Source: JAAYYY01 sp964579295 | Lineage (GTDB): Bacteria; Chloroflexota; Anaerolineae; Promineifilales; Promineifilaceae | Direction of reading: 5' to 3' | NCBI GenBank assembly: GCA_964579295.1 | Contig: CAZOGK010000001.1 | Location: forward strand, 62,001-126,000 | DNA length: 64,000 nucleotides | In this document: positions 14,701-24,277 of the stretch, piece by piece | Layout of the letters: the number at the start of each line of letters is the position of its first letter | How positions within the stretch are numbered: the first letter of the stretch is position 1 | The notes under the pieces: generated by a model | What the model was told of the DNA's origin: nothing | Databases searched by the model: none | Seen by the model: only the letters and a program-made list of their open reading frames with translations | Made by a program: the position numbers and the translations under genes

Positions 14701-17076
14701 CTACGGGTTCTTGACCAGCGTTTCGTAATGTAGCAGGCCCATCCGGTCGAAGCGGACGCCGTCAATTCGCTGCAAAGCCACCGCCCTCACCGTCTCCTGC
14801 GTCAGATCCAGCGTCGGCAGCTCTTCCGCCCACAACGTCTGCATGCGCGCGTAGATAACTTCCTGAGCCGCCAGATCTAGCGGGTCTGCCTGGCGCGCTT
14901 CGGCCGCCAATGCCTCCATCTCCGCGCTGCTGTAGTTGGAACAGAGTGTATCGGTGTCGGTGATGAAGAAGTCGAGCCAGCCCATGGCCGCCGGGTAGCG
15001 AGTAGGCCAGCCCACGGGCGGCCAGCCGAACAGGAAGGCGCTGTATTCGCAGGCCGAGCTTTGCTGGCTGTAGGTTCCCCAGGCGGCGCTCTGCAGCTCC
15101 ACCGTGATCATGCCGGTCTCTTCCAGCTGGGACTTCAGCCGCAGCGCATACTCGTCTTCAAGGTCGGTATAGCGCCCATCATTGAGATGCCACAGCGTCA
15201 TAATGAGCGGGCGCTCTTCGCCATAGCCGGCCAGAAGCAGCAGCTCCCGCGAGCGGCGCAGATCCCGCTGCGGTAGGGCGGGCAGCGCAAACGGCTCGCT
15301 ACTGGGCAGCGGACTGTAGAGCGGCTGGCGCCAGCCGTCAAAGAGCGCCGCCAACCCTTCGCGGTCTACGGCATAGGCAATCGCCTGCCGCACGACTTCT
15401 GTCTGCCACAGCGGTTCGCCCTGCTGGAAGATCAGGTAGCTCTTAAAGGTAGCCGGCCCTTCCCAGGCGCGCACGCCGTCCTGCGCCAGCAGGGAATTGA
15501 CCGCCGCCGGTGTCAGGTTGCCCCAGGCAATATCCACGGCGCCCAGCTCCACGGCATTGCGCAGCCGCTGCGGGTCGTCATAGAAGCGGATCTGGATATT
15601 GTCGAAGCGCGCCTGCTCTTCACCCGGCCACTGCGGGTTAGCCTGTAGCTGGATTGATTCGTTGGCTTCCCATTCGATGATCTCATAATGGCCGATGCCG
15701 TTGCAGTTGCGAACCGGCGCCGGGTCGCTGGCGTAGCACTCTTCGCTGACGATGAAGTAGGGAGGGGTCGCCAGCAACTGGAGGAAGAAGGCGGCCGGCT
15801 CCTTCAGCACAAACCGCACGGAATGGCTGTCCAGCACCTGGACGGCGTCGGCGTCGGCGACGGAGTTGGCGTCGCTGTCCTTCAGGAAGTTATTGATGTG
15901 CCAGCTTCCCAGCTGGGAAGCGCGGCTAATCGACGCCTGCACGTCGTCGGCCGTAAACGGCGAGCCATCAGGAAAAGCCAGCCCCTCACGTAGCTGGAAG
16001 GTGTACTGCAGGCCATCATCCGAGACCTGTGGCGGCCCGGCCGCCAGCACCGGAGTCAGCTCATCGTCGGCGCTGAACATGTAGAGGCCGCTCAGGGTGT
16101 TGTTCTTCACTTCCCAACCGATAGGGTCGGGCGGCGACGCCGGATCGATGTTATCCAACGAGCCGACGACGCCGATGACAATCATGTCGCCGGGCGTGCC
16201 GATGAGCGACTCGCCCGCATCGATAGTCTCTTTAGAGACCAGCCAGTTGCGGGTAATGCGCTCGATAGTCCCATCGGCCTGGGCCTGGGCAATGGCCTCG
16301 TTCACGTCTGCCAGCAGCTCGAGATTCTCGGCGCCCACGGCAATGACGTACGATTGGCGCGTAATCCAGGCCTCGTTGCCGCTGCCGCCCGCTATCTTGA
16401 GCTGCTCGTAATAGGTACGGGTGAAATGCTCGGCGTCGTCATGATCCATAATGGCGCCGCGAATCTCACCGTTGATGAGCGCCTGCAGCGCCGCACCGGG
16501 GCCACTGTACTCCTCCAGATCGGCGGCGGCCAGGCCGGCCTCACGTGTGGCCGCCTGCCGTCCCGCCAGCGAGTCGGCAATGATGCCGATCCTGACGCCG
16601 GGCGGGATCTCCAGGTAGCTGCCGATCTCGCTCTCGTTGGCCAGGACAACCAGAACCTGGCCTGTCTCCAGATAGGGGTCACTGTAGCGTACACCGGCAA
16701 CGGGATCCGGCTGGCTGATGGCCGACAGGGCCAGGTCGAACTCGCCGGCGCCGATACTCTCCAGCATGCCCGCGAATGTGGTGACGACAAACTCATAGTC
16801 ATAACCGAGCCGTCCCATCAGGTTTTGCGCCAGCTCGGCGTCAAAGCCGGCGATCGTGCCAAAGTCGTCGAAGCTGGAAAAGGGGGGAAAGGGGGCATCG
16901 ACCGCAATGGTCCGGTAGTTCTCGCCCGCCGGCGTGCCGGCTGGCGGCAGCGGTTCTGGATCGACAGTGGGCGCCGGCGCCGGGGCCGTCATCGCCGGTT
17001 CTGGTTCCTCGCCGCCACAGCCGGCGGCAAAGGCAACGGCAAGGATAAGAAGTAACAGGAATGAAGCACGGATCAT
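14701..17076 (-). CDS. Lipoprotein fusing a family 3 and a family 5 ABC substrate-binding protein
   Basis: The 791-residue protein begins with a lipoprotein signal ending at Cys20 (AFAAGC) and an Ala/Pro linker. Residues about 53-279 resemble family 3 (polar amino acid) binding proteins: IAVDAPFPPFSSFDD, GFDAELAQNLMGRLG, an EFDLALSAIS segment and a C-terminal NWLV helix. Residues about 297-790 resemble family 5 (oligopeptide/nickel) proteins, with LTPVLAAGPPQVSDDGLQYTF and FPDGSPFTADDV. Normally each is a separate secreted protein serving its own transporter. The gene lies downstream of liv and the cyclodeaminase-family gene on the same strand, 127 bases away, and no matching permease is present. 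It may be a receptor or sensor rather than a transporter part. Confidence 0.85.
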   Translation of the reverse strand: MIRASFLLLLILAVAFAAGCGGEEPEPAMTAPAPAPTVDPEPLPPAGTPAGENYRTIAVDAPFPPFSSFDDFGTIAGFDAELAQNLMGRLGYDYEFVVTTFAGMLESIGAGEFDLALSAISQPDPVAGVRYSDPYLETGQVLVVLANESEIGSYLEIPPGVRIGIIADSLAGRQAATREAGLAAADLEEYSGPGAALQALINGEIRGAIMDHDDAEHFTRTYYEQLKIAGGSGNEAWITRQSYVIAVGAENLELLADVNEAIAQAQADGTIERITRNWLVSKETIDAGESLIGTPGDMIVIGVVGSLDNIDPASPPDPIGWEVKNNTLSGLYMFSADDELTPVLAAGPPQVSDDGLQYTFQLREGLAFPDGSPFTADDVQASISRASQLGSWHINNFLKDSDANSVADADAVQVLDSHSVRFVLKEPAAFFLQLLATPPYFIVSEECYASDPAPVRNCNGIGHYEIIEWEANESIQLQANPQWPGEEQARFDNIQIRFYDDPQRLRNAVELGAVDIAWGNLTPAAVNSLLAQDGVRAWEGPATFKSYLIFQQGEPLWQTEVVRQAIAYAVDREGLAALFDGWRQPLYSPLPSSEPFALPALPQRDLRRSRELLLLAGYGEERPLIMTLWHLNDGRYTDLEDEYALRLKSQLEETGMITVELQSAAWGTYSQQSSACEYSAFLFGWPPVGWPTRYPAAMGWLDFFITDTDTLCSNYSSAEMEALAAEARQADPLDLAAQEVIYARMQTLWAEELPTLDLTQETVRAVALQRIDGVRFDRMGLLHYETLVKNP

Positions 17077-17203
17077 GGGGCGGTTCCTTCACTCTGGCCG
17101 CGAGGTCATGCAGGGCGGCCACACAGCGGCGCCAGTATAACAACCGCTACCGGGCCCAACAAGGATACGGAAGGCCGGGTTAAGACGCTCTCAGCTTGGC
17201 GCG

Positions 17204-18193
17204 CTAGAGGGTGACGACACGGCCGAGGCCCTCGGCTGTCGCTCGTTCCAGAGCAATGGCAGCCGCTACGGCATCCTGAACGGCGAGGCCAACCGACTTA
17301 AAGAGCGTGATCTGTTCCGCAGTGGTGCGGCCGGTCGTCTGCCCGCTGGCGATAGCGCCAAGCTCGGCGTAAATGTGGCTCTCGTCAATGGCTCCCTGCT
17401 GCAGCGGGATCAGGATGTCGCCCGCTTCCGCCAGCGCCGCCTCGCGCTGGTCGACGACGAGCCGCGCCCGCTGTACCAGCGCCGCCTCAATCTCCTGCAT
17501 GTCCGGCCGGTAGGCGCCGATAGCGTTGACGTGGGCGCCGGGGCTGACGGCAGCGGCGGGGAAGACAGGTGTCTTGCTGGTGGTCGCCGTGCAGATCACG
17601 TCCGCGCCGCGGACGGCGGCAGCCGCGTCCTCGACCACGCGCACGTCGGCCGGCGCCGCTCCCTGGCCGGCCAGCTCCTCGGCAAAGCGTTCGGCCTCGG
17701 TCCGGTTCGCACTGAACACGCGCACCTCTGTGATGGGCCGTACCGTGCAGACGGCCTCTAGCTGCGTGCGCGCCTGCACGCCGCTGCCGATGATTGCCGC
17801 CACGCTGGCATCGGGCCGCGCCAGCAGATCGGTAGCCGCGCCCGAGGCGGCGCCGGTGCGGATAGCGGTCAGCGCCCCGCCTTCCAGCAGCGCCGCCGGC
17901 CGCCCCGTCGCCGCATCGACGACCAGCACGACGCCGTGAATGGTCGGCAGCCCCAGGCGGGCGTTGCCGGGATAGACGGACACGGCCTTCACCGCCAGGG
18001 CGTCACTGCCGGCGGCATAGGCCGGCATAATGACGGCGACGGCATCATGGGCAGGCAGGTCGAGCTGCGTGCGCAGGGGCAGGGCCGCCTCACCGCGGGC
18101 AAGCTGGGCAAATGCCGATTTCATAGCGGCAATGGCCGCCGCCATGGGCAACGCCGCGCGCACCTCGGCGGCGTTGAGGATGCGCAGCTCCAC
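17204..18193 (-). CDS. Ornithine cyclodeaminase / alanine dehydrogenase family enzyme (mu-crystallin type)
   Basis: NAD(P)-dependent enzyme of the ornithine cyclodeaminase family, 329 residues. Visible are the substrate-region KAVSVYPGN with the conserved Lys, GALTAIRTGAASGAAT, and the Rossmann loop GSGVQARTQLEA, followed by NAIGAYRPDMQEI. Members act as ornithine cyclodeaminase, L-alanine dehydrogenase or ketimine reductase; sequence alone does not separate them. The GTG at 18193 is 4 bases past the livF stop with GGGG as a ribosome-binding site, so it is co-transcribed with the liv genes. This suggests use of an imported amino acid. Confidence 0.88.
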   Translation of the reverse strand: MELRILNAAEVRAALPMAAAIAAMKSAFAQLARGEAALPLRTQLDLPAHDAVAVIMPAYAAGSDALAVKAVSVYPGNARLGLPTIHGVVLVVDAATGRPAALLEGGALTAIRTGAASGAATDLLARPDASVAAIIGSGVQARTQLEAVCTVRPITEVRVFSANRTEAERFAEELAGQGAAPADVRVVEDAAAAVRGADVICTATTSKTPVFPAAAVSPGAHVNAIGAYRPDMQEIEAALVQRARLVVDQREAALAEAGDILIPLQQGAIDESHIYAELGAIASGQTTGRTTAEQITLFKSVGLAVQDAVAAAIALERATAEGLGRVVTL

Positions 18194-18197
18194 GCCC

Positions 18198-18917
18198 CTA
18201 CTCGATGCCCAGGTAGACTTTCTGCACCATCGGGTTCTTCTGCAGGGCGCTGGCCCTATCCTGCAGGACAATACGGCCCGTCTGCAGCACGTAGCCGCGA
18301 TGGGCAACCTGTAGGGCCATCTGCGCGTTCTGCTCGACCAGCAGGATCGTCGTGCCGTCGCCGTTAATTGCCGTAATGATCTCGAAGATGGTTTCGACCA
18401 GCAGCGGCGCCAGCCCCATCGATGGCTCGTCCAGCAGCAGAATATTGGGTCTGGACATCAACGCCCGGCCGATAGCCAGCATCTGCTGCTCGCCGCCGCT
18501 CAGGGTGCCGGCTACCTGGTTGCGCCGCTCCTCCAACCGCGGGAATAGCTCGTACACGTGCTTAAAATCGCGAGCGATGCCGTCACGGTCGCGCCGGTGA
18601 TAGGCGCCCATTTCCAAATTCTCGGTTACCGTCAAACGCGCGAAGACGCCGCGCCCTTCGGGGACCATGGCCAACCCTCTGGAGATGAGTTCGTGCGCCT
18701 TGTACTGGGCGAGCGGCTCTCCTTCCAGCGAGATGGCGCCAAGCCGGGGCGAGAGGAGGCCAGAGATGACCCGCAGCGTGGTAGACTTACCGGCGCCATT
18801 GGCGCCGATCAGGCTGACGATCTCCCCCTTCTTGACCTGCAGGGAGATTCCCTTCAGGGCATGGATGTTACCGTAATAGGCGTGAATGTCCTGGACGTCG
18901 AGTAAGGGTTGCGTCAT
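18198..18917 (-). CDS. livF: Branched-chain amino acid ABC transporter ATPase LivF
   Basis: Cytoplasmic ATPase subunit of 239 residues that pairs with LivG to drive the LivHM permease. It has Walker A GANGAGKST, the family MVPEGRGVFARLTVTENLEMG segment that marks LivF, signature SGGEQQ and Walker B ILLLDEPSMGL followed by the switch His region. The start at 18917 is supported by GGGAG about 9 bases upstream. It is the fifth gene of livKHMGF, 13 bases after livG. Confidence 0.97.
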   Translation of the reverse strand: MTQPLLDVQDIHAYYGNIHALKGISLQVKKGEIVSLIGANGAGKSTTLRVISGLLSPRLGAISLEGEPLAQYKAHELISRGLAMVPEGRGVFARLTVTENLEMGAYHRRDRDGIARDFKHVYELFPRLEERRNQVAGTLSGGEQQMLAIGRALMSRPNILLLDEPSMGLAPLLVETIFEIITAINGDGTTILLVEQNAQMALQVAHRGYVLQTGRIVLQDRASALQKNPMVQKVYLGIE

Positions 18918-18930
18918 CCGTCTCTGCTCC

Positions 18931-19710
18931 CTAGTTGACGGCGGCGGCGGCGCCGCGGCCGAGATAGGCCTCAATCACTTGCGGGTTGCTTTGCACTTCG
19001 GCCGGGGTGCCTTCGGCGATCTTGCGCCCATAGTCAAGCACCGTGACGCGGGAGGAGATATTCATAACCACGCGCATATCGTGCTCGATCAGGAGGACGG
19101 CGATGCCCAGCTCGTCACACAGCATCTGGATGAAGTCTGTCGTCTCCGCCGTCTCCCGTGGATTCATGCCGGCGGTCGGTTCGTCGAGCAGGAGCAGTCG
19201 TGGCCGGTTAGCCAGCGCCCGCGCAATCTCCAGCCGCCGCTGCTCGCCGTAGGGCAGGTTGCGTGCGAGGCTATCGCCTTTGCCGCGCAGCCCCACGAAA
19301 TTGAGCAGCTCCACGGCCTCTCCCAGCGCCTTTTCCTCTTCGCGCCGCGTGTTCGGCAGGCCGAGGATCGCGCCCCACCAGGTGGAGCGCAGGTGCGGGT
19401 CCATACCTACCAGGATGTTCTCCAGCGCCGTCATCTGCGGAAAGAGGCGAATGTTCTGGTAGGTACGCGAGATGCCCAGATGGGCAATCTGGTCCGGCGA
19501 ACGGCCCTTGAGCGAGACGCCGTCGAAGATCATGTCGCCTTCGTCGATGTTGTAGAAGCCGGTAATGCAGTTAAAGAAGGTTGTCTTGCCGGCGCCGTTG
19601 GGACCGATCAGACTGACAATCGATTGCGGCGGCACCGTAAAGTCAAAACGGTTGACGGCGACAAGGCCGCCGAACCGCTTGGTAACGTTGCTTGCATCCA
19701 GTAAAGTCAT
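18931..19710 (-). CDS. livG: Branched-chain amino acid ABC transporter ATPase LivG
   Basis: Second ATPase of the Liv importer, 259 residues. Walker A is GPNGAGKTT, followed by the LivG-type FFNCITGFY segment and GISRTYQNIRLFPQMT. Signature-region PYGEQRR and Walker B LLLLDEPTAGMNPRE follow, then a C-terminal DYGRKIAEGTP that marks the LivG branch. It is 16 bases downstream of livM. Confidence 0.97.
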   Translation of the reverse strand: MTLLDASNVTKRFGGLVAVNRFDFTVPPQSIVSLIGPNGAGKTTFFNCITGFYNIDEGDMIFDGVSLKGRSPDQIAHLGISRTYQNIRLFPQMTALENILVGMDPHLRSTWWGAILGLPNTRREEEKALGEAVELLNFVGLRGKGDSLARNLPYGEQRRLEIARALANRPRLLLLDEPTAGMNPRETAETTDFIQMLCDELGIAVLLIEHDMRVVMNISSRVTVLDYGRKIAEGTPAEVQSNPQVIEAYLGRGAAAAVN

Positions 19711-19726
19711 CGTTGCTTCCTGCCTC

Positions 19727-21535
19727 TTATTCGACTGCCGTATGCGGCGCCTCGGTTACCTGTTCCGCCATCGTCTCGCCGGTATGAGGATTCAGCCCCG
19801 GCTCCTCCGGGAATGTCTCCTCAACCTCACCAGTCCGGTGCAGCTCCCGGCGGCGGATGGGGCTGGGCCACAACCCTTCCGGCCGAGCCACCATCATGGC
19901 GATGAGCAGCGCGCCATACATCAGGTAGCGGTACTCGGCGAACTCGCGCAGGAGTTCTGGCAGGCCAATGAGGACCAGGGCGCCGACGACAACGCCCGGG
20001 AGGCTGCCGATGCCGCCGACAATAATCAGGCTCAAGGTGTTAATGCTGATGATCAGGTTGAAGCTGTGCGGATAGATGGAGCCGATCTGCGACGCAAAAA
20101 TGGCGCCGGCCAGCCCGGAAAAGGCAGCTCCTGTGGCAAAAGCAAGCAGCTTGGTCTTGACCAGGTGAATACCCATCGCCTCGGCCACATCCTCATCCTC
20201 GCGCATCGCCATCCACTGCCGGCCCAGCCGCGAGTCGCGCAGCCGCCAGGAGACAAAGGCTGCCAGCAGACAGGCCGCAAGAATGAGATAGTAGAAATGC
20301 TCCGGCTGGACGAGCCGGGCGCCACTGACCACCGCCTCGGGCATCGGCGGCTTCGTGATGTTAAGGACGCCCTGGGCGCCGCCGATATAGGGCTTGAGTA
20401 GGTCAGAGGTGGCGAGAACGCGGATGATCTCGCCAAAGCCCAGGGTTACGATGGCCAGATAGTCGCCGCGCATGCGCAATACGGGCGTGCCCAGCAGGAT
20501 GCCGGCGAGCACAGATGCGCCAACGGCAAAGGGCAGCGCTTCCCAGAAGCTCATCTGGGCAATACCCAGCGACCCGGTCGAGGTCAGGATGCCCATGGTG
20601 TACGCGCCAATGGCGTAAAAGGCAACGTAGCCCAGGTCCAGCAGCCCGGCAAAGCCAACCACAATGTTCAGCCCCAGACCCATCAGAATGAACAGGCCCA
20701 CGTTGTCCAGCACCTGGGTCAGGTAGCGGCCGAGGATGGTGGGCAGGAAGGCCAGGATAGCGAAAAAGATGAGCAAAGTAATGATGCGCACCGGGCGCGC
20801 CGTTTTTGCCCCGCGCCGGCCGGAGAGGGCGCGCACCGAGTCGCCGGCGCTGCTGCCCCAGAGGAAGGCCAGCGCTGATATCAGGACGAAAATGACGATG
20901 GCCGGCGTCAGCAGCAGACCCCGGGCGCCAAAGAGCGCGCGCGATAGCTGGCTGGCGTTGGCTCCCAACAGGCTGCGAAAGACGCCCAGCAATACTTCGG
21001 ACAACATGCCGATGACCAGCGTCCACAGCACGCCTAAGAGGAGCGGCCGGCGGAAGCGAGCTGGCAGCAGCTCGAGGAGGCCGCCGACCAGGCCGAGCGC
21101 AGCCATGATGCCGGCCAGCATGAGCAGGCCGGTCGTCGTTCCCTCGCCAAAGGTCAGCGTTTCGATGAGCTGCGGTGAAACGTTGACCAGCTTGCTGCGC
21201 AGGTTACTGATATTCACGGCGAGCAGCACCAGAACAGCTACAGGCAGGGAAGCTACCAGGCCGGCCAGCAAGCTGAGGAGAAGGCCAATAGCCGGGCCTT
21301 GCCTTGCCTGGCGCCGCCTCACAATATAACCGGCAGCCAGCGGCGCGCTAAACAGGAGGAGCTGGCCCAGCGAGAGGACGCCGGCGATGATGTCGCGGCC
21401 ATCAAAGGTCTGCACCATCCCGATGGCGCTGACGCTGAGGGCGACGAGACCGGCAATGAGGCCGGTGCGGACTGTGCCCTGCAGGGCGTCGCGTGTGGCT
21501 TCTGGCGCGGTGGATAGGGCAGGTACAGCAGTCAT
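19727..21535 (-). CDS. livM: LivM permease with a long extra N-terminal membrane region
   Basis: Membrane subunit of the branched-chain amino acid importer. The canonical LivM domain starts near residue 275 (NVGLFILMGLGLNIVVGFAG, then DLGYVAFYAIGAYT) and continues through the EAA-like region with MGIHLVKTKLLAFA to about 570. The preceding 270 residues add perhaps six hydrophobic segments with glycine-rich turns, making 602 residues where 300-420 are usual. The start overlaps the livH stop (ATGA). No internal start with a better ribosome-binding site was seen, and the extension codes in the same style as the rest, so it appears to be a true part of the protein. Confidence 0.93.
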   Translation of the reverse strand: MTAVPALSTAPEATRDALQGTVRTGLIAGLVALSVSAIGMVQTFDGRDIIAGVLSLGQLLLFSAPLAAGYIVRRRQARQGPAIGLLLSLLAGLVASLPVAVLVLLAVNISNLRSKLVNVSPQLIETLTFGEGTTTGLLMLAGIMAALGLVGGLLELLPARFRRPLLLGVLWTLVIGMLSEVLLGVFRSLLGANASQLSRALFGARGLLLTPAIVIFVLISALAFLWGSSAGDSVRALSGRRGAKTARPVRIITLLIFFAILAFLPTILGRYLTQVLDNVGLFILMGLGLNIVVGFAGLLDLGYVAFYAIGAYTMGILTSTGSLGIAQMSFWEALPFAVGASVLAGILLGTPVLRMRGDYLAIVTLGFGEIIRVLATSDLLKPYIGGAQGVLNITKPPMPEAVVSGARLVQPEHFYYLILAACLLAAFVSWRLRDSRLGRQWMAMREDEDVAEAMGIHLVKTKLLAFATGAAFSGLAGAIFASQIGSIYPHSFNLIISINTLSLIIVGGIGSLPGVVVGALVLIGLPELLREFAEYRYLMYGALLIAMMVARPEGLWPSPIRRRELHRTGEVEETFPEEPGLNPHTGETMAEQVTEAPHTAVE

Positions 21536-22602
21536 GCTTTCTTCTCCGCCAGCCGTTCGCCGATGATACCCTGCGGACGGAAGATAAGGACGACGACAAG
21601 CATTGTAAAGGCAATAACGTCACGGAGCTGATGGGTGCCAGGAGCTCCTAGCCCTTCCAGGAACAGCGCCGGGCCAACCGATTCGATCAGCCCGAGAAAG
21701 AGGCCGCCGAGCGCGGCCCCGGGCACACTGCCAATGCCGCCCAGCACCGCCGCCGTAAAGGCCTTGATTCCCGGCGTAAAGCCCATGATGAACTGCGTCT
21801 GGCGGAAGAGGAGCGCGTAGAGGATACCGGCCGCGCCCGCCATCGCCGCGCCGGTGGCAAAGGTGATGGCAATGGTGCGGTCCACGTTAATGCCCATCAG
21901 CAGAGCAACGTCTTTGTCCTCGGCCACTGCCCGGATCGCCTTGCCCGTCTTGGTGCGCATGACGAAGAAGTAGAGACCGAGCAGCATGATAACCGACGCC
22001 GCCATGACGACGACGCGCGTCCGCAAAATACTGATCCCGAGAATGGTCCACGTGCCGTTCAGGATGTCGATGCGGGGGAACGGCACGAGCGCCGAGCCAT
22101 AGAGGCCGGCGAAGAAATATTGCCAGAAGAAACTGGCGCCAATGGCGGTGATCAGCGGCACCAGGCGCGGCGCGCGGCGCAGCGGCCGGTAGGCGACCCG
22201 TTCGGTTACCAGGGCGACGACAACGGAGACGGTCATCGACGTGAGGATAATCGCCAGTAGAGCGAGTATGGGATTTTGGTTGAGAAAGCCGGAAGAAGCC
22301 ATGGGGATGGCAATAAAGACAGTGGCGGTCATCGTACCGGCCATGAAAAACTCGCCATGAGCAAAGTTGATCATGAAGAGCACGCCGTAAACCATCGTAT
22401 AGCCTAGCGCGATCAGCGCGTAGAGGCTCCCCTGAGAAAGACCGGCAATAAAGAAGTCAATCCACTCCCGGTTGGTGTAGTCGGTGCCGCGGCCAAGCAC
22501 AAATTTGGAAAAGATGCCGGCGAGAACAATCAAGATGATGGCGGCGCGAAACAGCCAAAGGAAGATGTCTACGTAATTAATGACGGGCAGTCGTCTGCGC
22601 AT
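21532..22602 (-). CDS. livH: Branched-chain amino acid ABC transporter permease LivH
   Basis: Membrane permease subunit of 356 residues with about eight helices. The family motif INFAHGEFFMAGT follows GYTMVYGVLFM, and the transmission-loop region RAVAEDKDVALLMGINVDRTI and FTPGIKAFTAAVLGGIGSVPGA are clear. The N-terminus carries about 45 residues with an extra hydrophobic segment before the usual beginning. AAGGAG lies 6 bases before the ATG. Its 3' end overlaps livM by 4 bases. Confidence 0.96.
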   Translation of the reverse strand: MRRRLPVINYVDIFLWLFRAAIILIVLAGIFSKFVLGRGTDYTNREWIDFFIAGLSQGSLYALIALGYTMVYGVLFMINFAHGEFFMAGTMTATVFIAIPMASSGFLNQNPILALLAIILTSMTVSVVVALVTERVAYRPLRRAPRLVPLITAIGASFFWQYFFAGLYGSALVPFPRIDILNGTWTILGISILRTRVVVMAASVIMLLGLYFFVMRTKTGKAIRAVAEDKDVALLMGINVDRTIAITFATGAAMAGAAGILYALLFRQTQFIMGFTPGIKAFTAAVLGGIGSVPGAALGGLFLGLIESVGPALFLEGLGAPGTHQLRDVIAFTMLVVVLIFRPQGIIGERLAEKKA

Positions 22603-22660
22603 CGCATCTCCTTACTCTACGTATGCATCCCACGCGAATCGCTGTCCGCGAAGGATGACA

Positions 22661-22694
22661 AACAGGCTCCGAGAGTTGGCTCCCGGAGCCTGTT
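22661..22694 (-). terminator. Intercistronic stem-loop between livK and livH
   Basis: An 11-bp perfect stem (22661-22671 with 22684-22694, arm AACAGGCTCCG) with a 12-base loop lies 33 bases past the livK stop. Only TTTG follows on the minus strand, so read-through is likely. Such elements commonly keep the binding-protein message more abundant than that of the permease genes. Confidence 0.7.
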
Positions 22695-22727
22695 GTTAAC
22701 GATAAGCGGCTAAAAAGGCGCGATTGC

Positions 22728-24026
22728 CTATTCCTCGTTCGTCCAGACCGATGTCCAGGTCAGGCCGTCGGCGCCCTCTTCAACCTGGTTCACGGCAATG
22801 CGCGGGTCGGCGCAGTCGCCGAACTCATTGCAGGTCAGCGTGCCCGTGATGCCCTCGAAGTTGGCTGTGCGGCCCACGGCTTCAATCAGCGCCCCGCGCG
22901 GGATGAGCAGGGTGCCATCGTCGCCCTGAACTGCCACTTCTTCAATGGCATTTAGCAGGATGTTGGTGGCGTCGTAGGCATGAGCGTGGAACGCCGCCGT
23001 GGGGCTGCGGCCATACTTCGACTCATAGTCGGCCAGGAAGGTGTCGTAGAGATCATTCTCGAAACCGAGATCCGGCCCGGAGAGATACATACCGATGGCC
23101 GCGTCGCCGGCCGCATCGAGGAACTGGGTAGACAGAACGCCGTCAGCGCCGGCGAGAATGACATCCTCCAGGCCGGGAGTCTGCCGCGCCTGCAGGGTCA
23201 GGTTAGAGCCCAGGACCACGAACACCGGGTAGTAGATCATCTCGGGCTGGCCGGCGGCGATCGTCGTCAGCACCGGGGTCACGTCCGTGGCCTCGGGATC
23301 AGATGCTTCAAAGGCCGTAATCTCGCCACCCAGCTCGGTGAAGGCATCGCGGAAGACGCTGGCCAGACCTTCGGTGTAGGGGTCGCCGTCATGGATGGCG
23401 GCAGCGCGACGGACGCCCAGCTCATCGTAAGCAAACTGGGCCATGGCCGCGCCCTGTACCGTGTCATTGTGCGCCGTGCGGAAGTAACCGTTGTTCCGCT
23501 CCGTGGGGTCGGTCAGAACCGGCGCCGTATTCGACGGCGATATCATGACGTAGTTATTGTCGCTCATCACCTGCGAGGCCGGTACGCCGGCGCCCGAGCA
23601 GCTGGTGCCGATCAGGCCGACGATGGTCGGGTCGCTGACGATCTTCTGAGCCGCGGTCTGGCCGCCTTCGGCGCTGCAGCCGTCATCTTCCGCCTGCAGC
23701 TCCACCGGATGGCCCAACACCTCGCCCCGGTGATCCAGGGCGATCTCGATGCCATACTGCGAGTCAAGACCGAGCTGCGCGTCGGGGCCGGTGATTACCA
23801 GCGCCGAGGCGATGCGGATGGGCTGGCCAGGATCGACGGTGACACAACCGGCCGGGTCGTCACACTCCAGGGCGCCCGTGCCCGGATCGACGACATCTTC
23901 CCCGCCGTCACCCACGTCGCCGGGGGTGTCGGTGTTATCGTTCGCTCCCGGGTTGTCCGTGCCGCCGCAGGCTACGAGAGCCAGGGCGAGCAACAGCAGC
24001 AAAAATAGGTAGGTTAGACGTTTCAC
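22728..24026 (-). CDS. livK: Branched-chain amino acid ABC transporter substrate-binding lipoprotein
   Basis: Surface-anchored binding protein of the Liv family, 432 residues. A GTG start is followed by a lipoprotein signal ending in LALVACGG and an Asp/Gly/Asn-rich linker. The periplasmic-binding-fold domain has IRIASALVITGPDAQLGLDSQYG at its beginning and the family GTSCSGAGVPASQVM and MISPSNTAPVLT segments. An in-frame extension to 24182 would hide the signal peptide, and AGAGGAGA lies just before the GTG at 24026, so the shorter form is chosen. It leads the livKHMGF operon and has a leader of about 245 bases from a clear promoter. Confidence 0.95.
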   Translation of the reverse strand: MKRLTYLFLLLLLALALVACGGTDNPGANDNTDTPGDVGDGGEDVVDPGTGALECDDPAGCVTVDPGQPIRIASALVITGPDAQLGLDSQYGIEIALDHRGEVLGHPVELQAEDDGCSAEGGQTAAQKIVSDPTIVGLIGTSCSGAGVPASQVMSDNNYVMISPSNTAPVLTDPTERNNGYFRTAHNDTVQGAAMAQFAYDELGVRRAAAIHDGDPYTEGLASVFRDAFTELGGEITAFEASDPEATDVTPVLTTIAAGQPEMIYYPVFVVLGSNLTLQARQTPGLEDVILAGADGVLSTQFLDAAGDAAIGMYLSGPDLGFENDLYDTFLADYESKYGRSPTAAFHAHAYDATNILLNAIEEVAVQGDDGTLLIPRGALIEAVGRTANFEGITGTLTCNEFGDCADPRIAVNQVEEGADGLTWTSVWTNEE

Positions 24027-24277
24027 GAATCTTCTCCTCTTTGATCTGAAACCTCTTCGAGAAACAGGCCGCGCTGCACACGGCAAATACGGGCAGCTTC
24101 GGGCTGTTCGCGACGAATGGAACACAGTGGGGTCGCTAACCCCGGCCGCAGCTATGGCTAATAGATTACGAGCGTGGCTCACCTCCTCTTTCCCAAGCGT
24201 GCTTCAATTGTCAATTACCGGTCTGTTGTTTGGATAGTGCGACGCGTCAAAACTGTACTGGAATGTAATAAGCCACG

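Noticed and set aside
24027..24182. N-terminal extension of livK to 24182
   Set aside because: It would bury the lipoprotein signal inside the protein and is only the leader staying open in frame.
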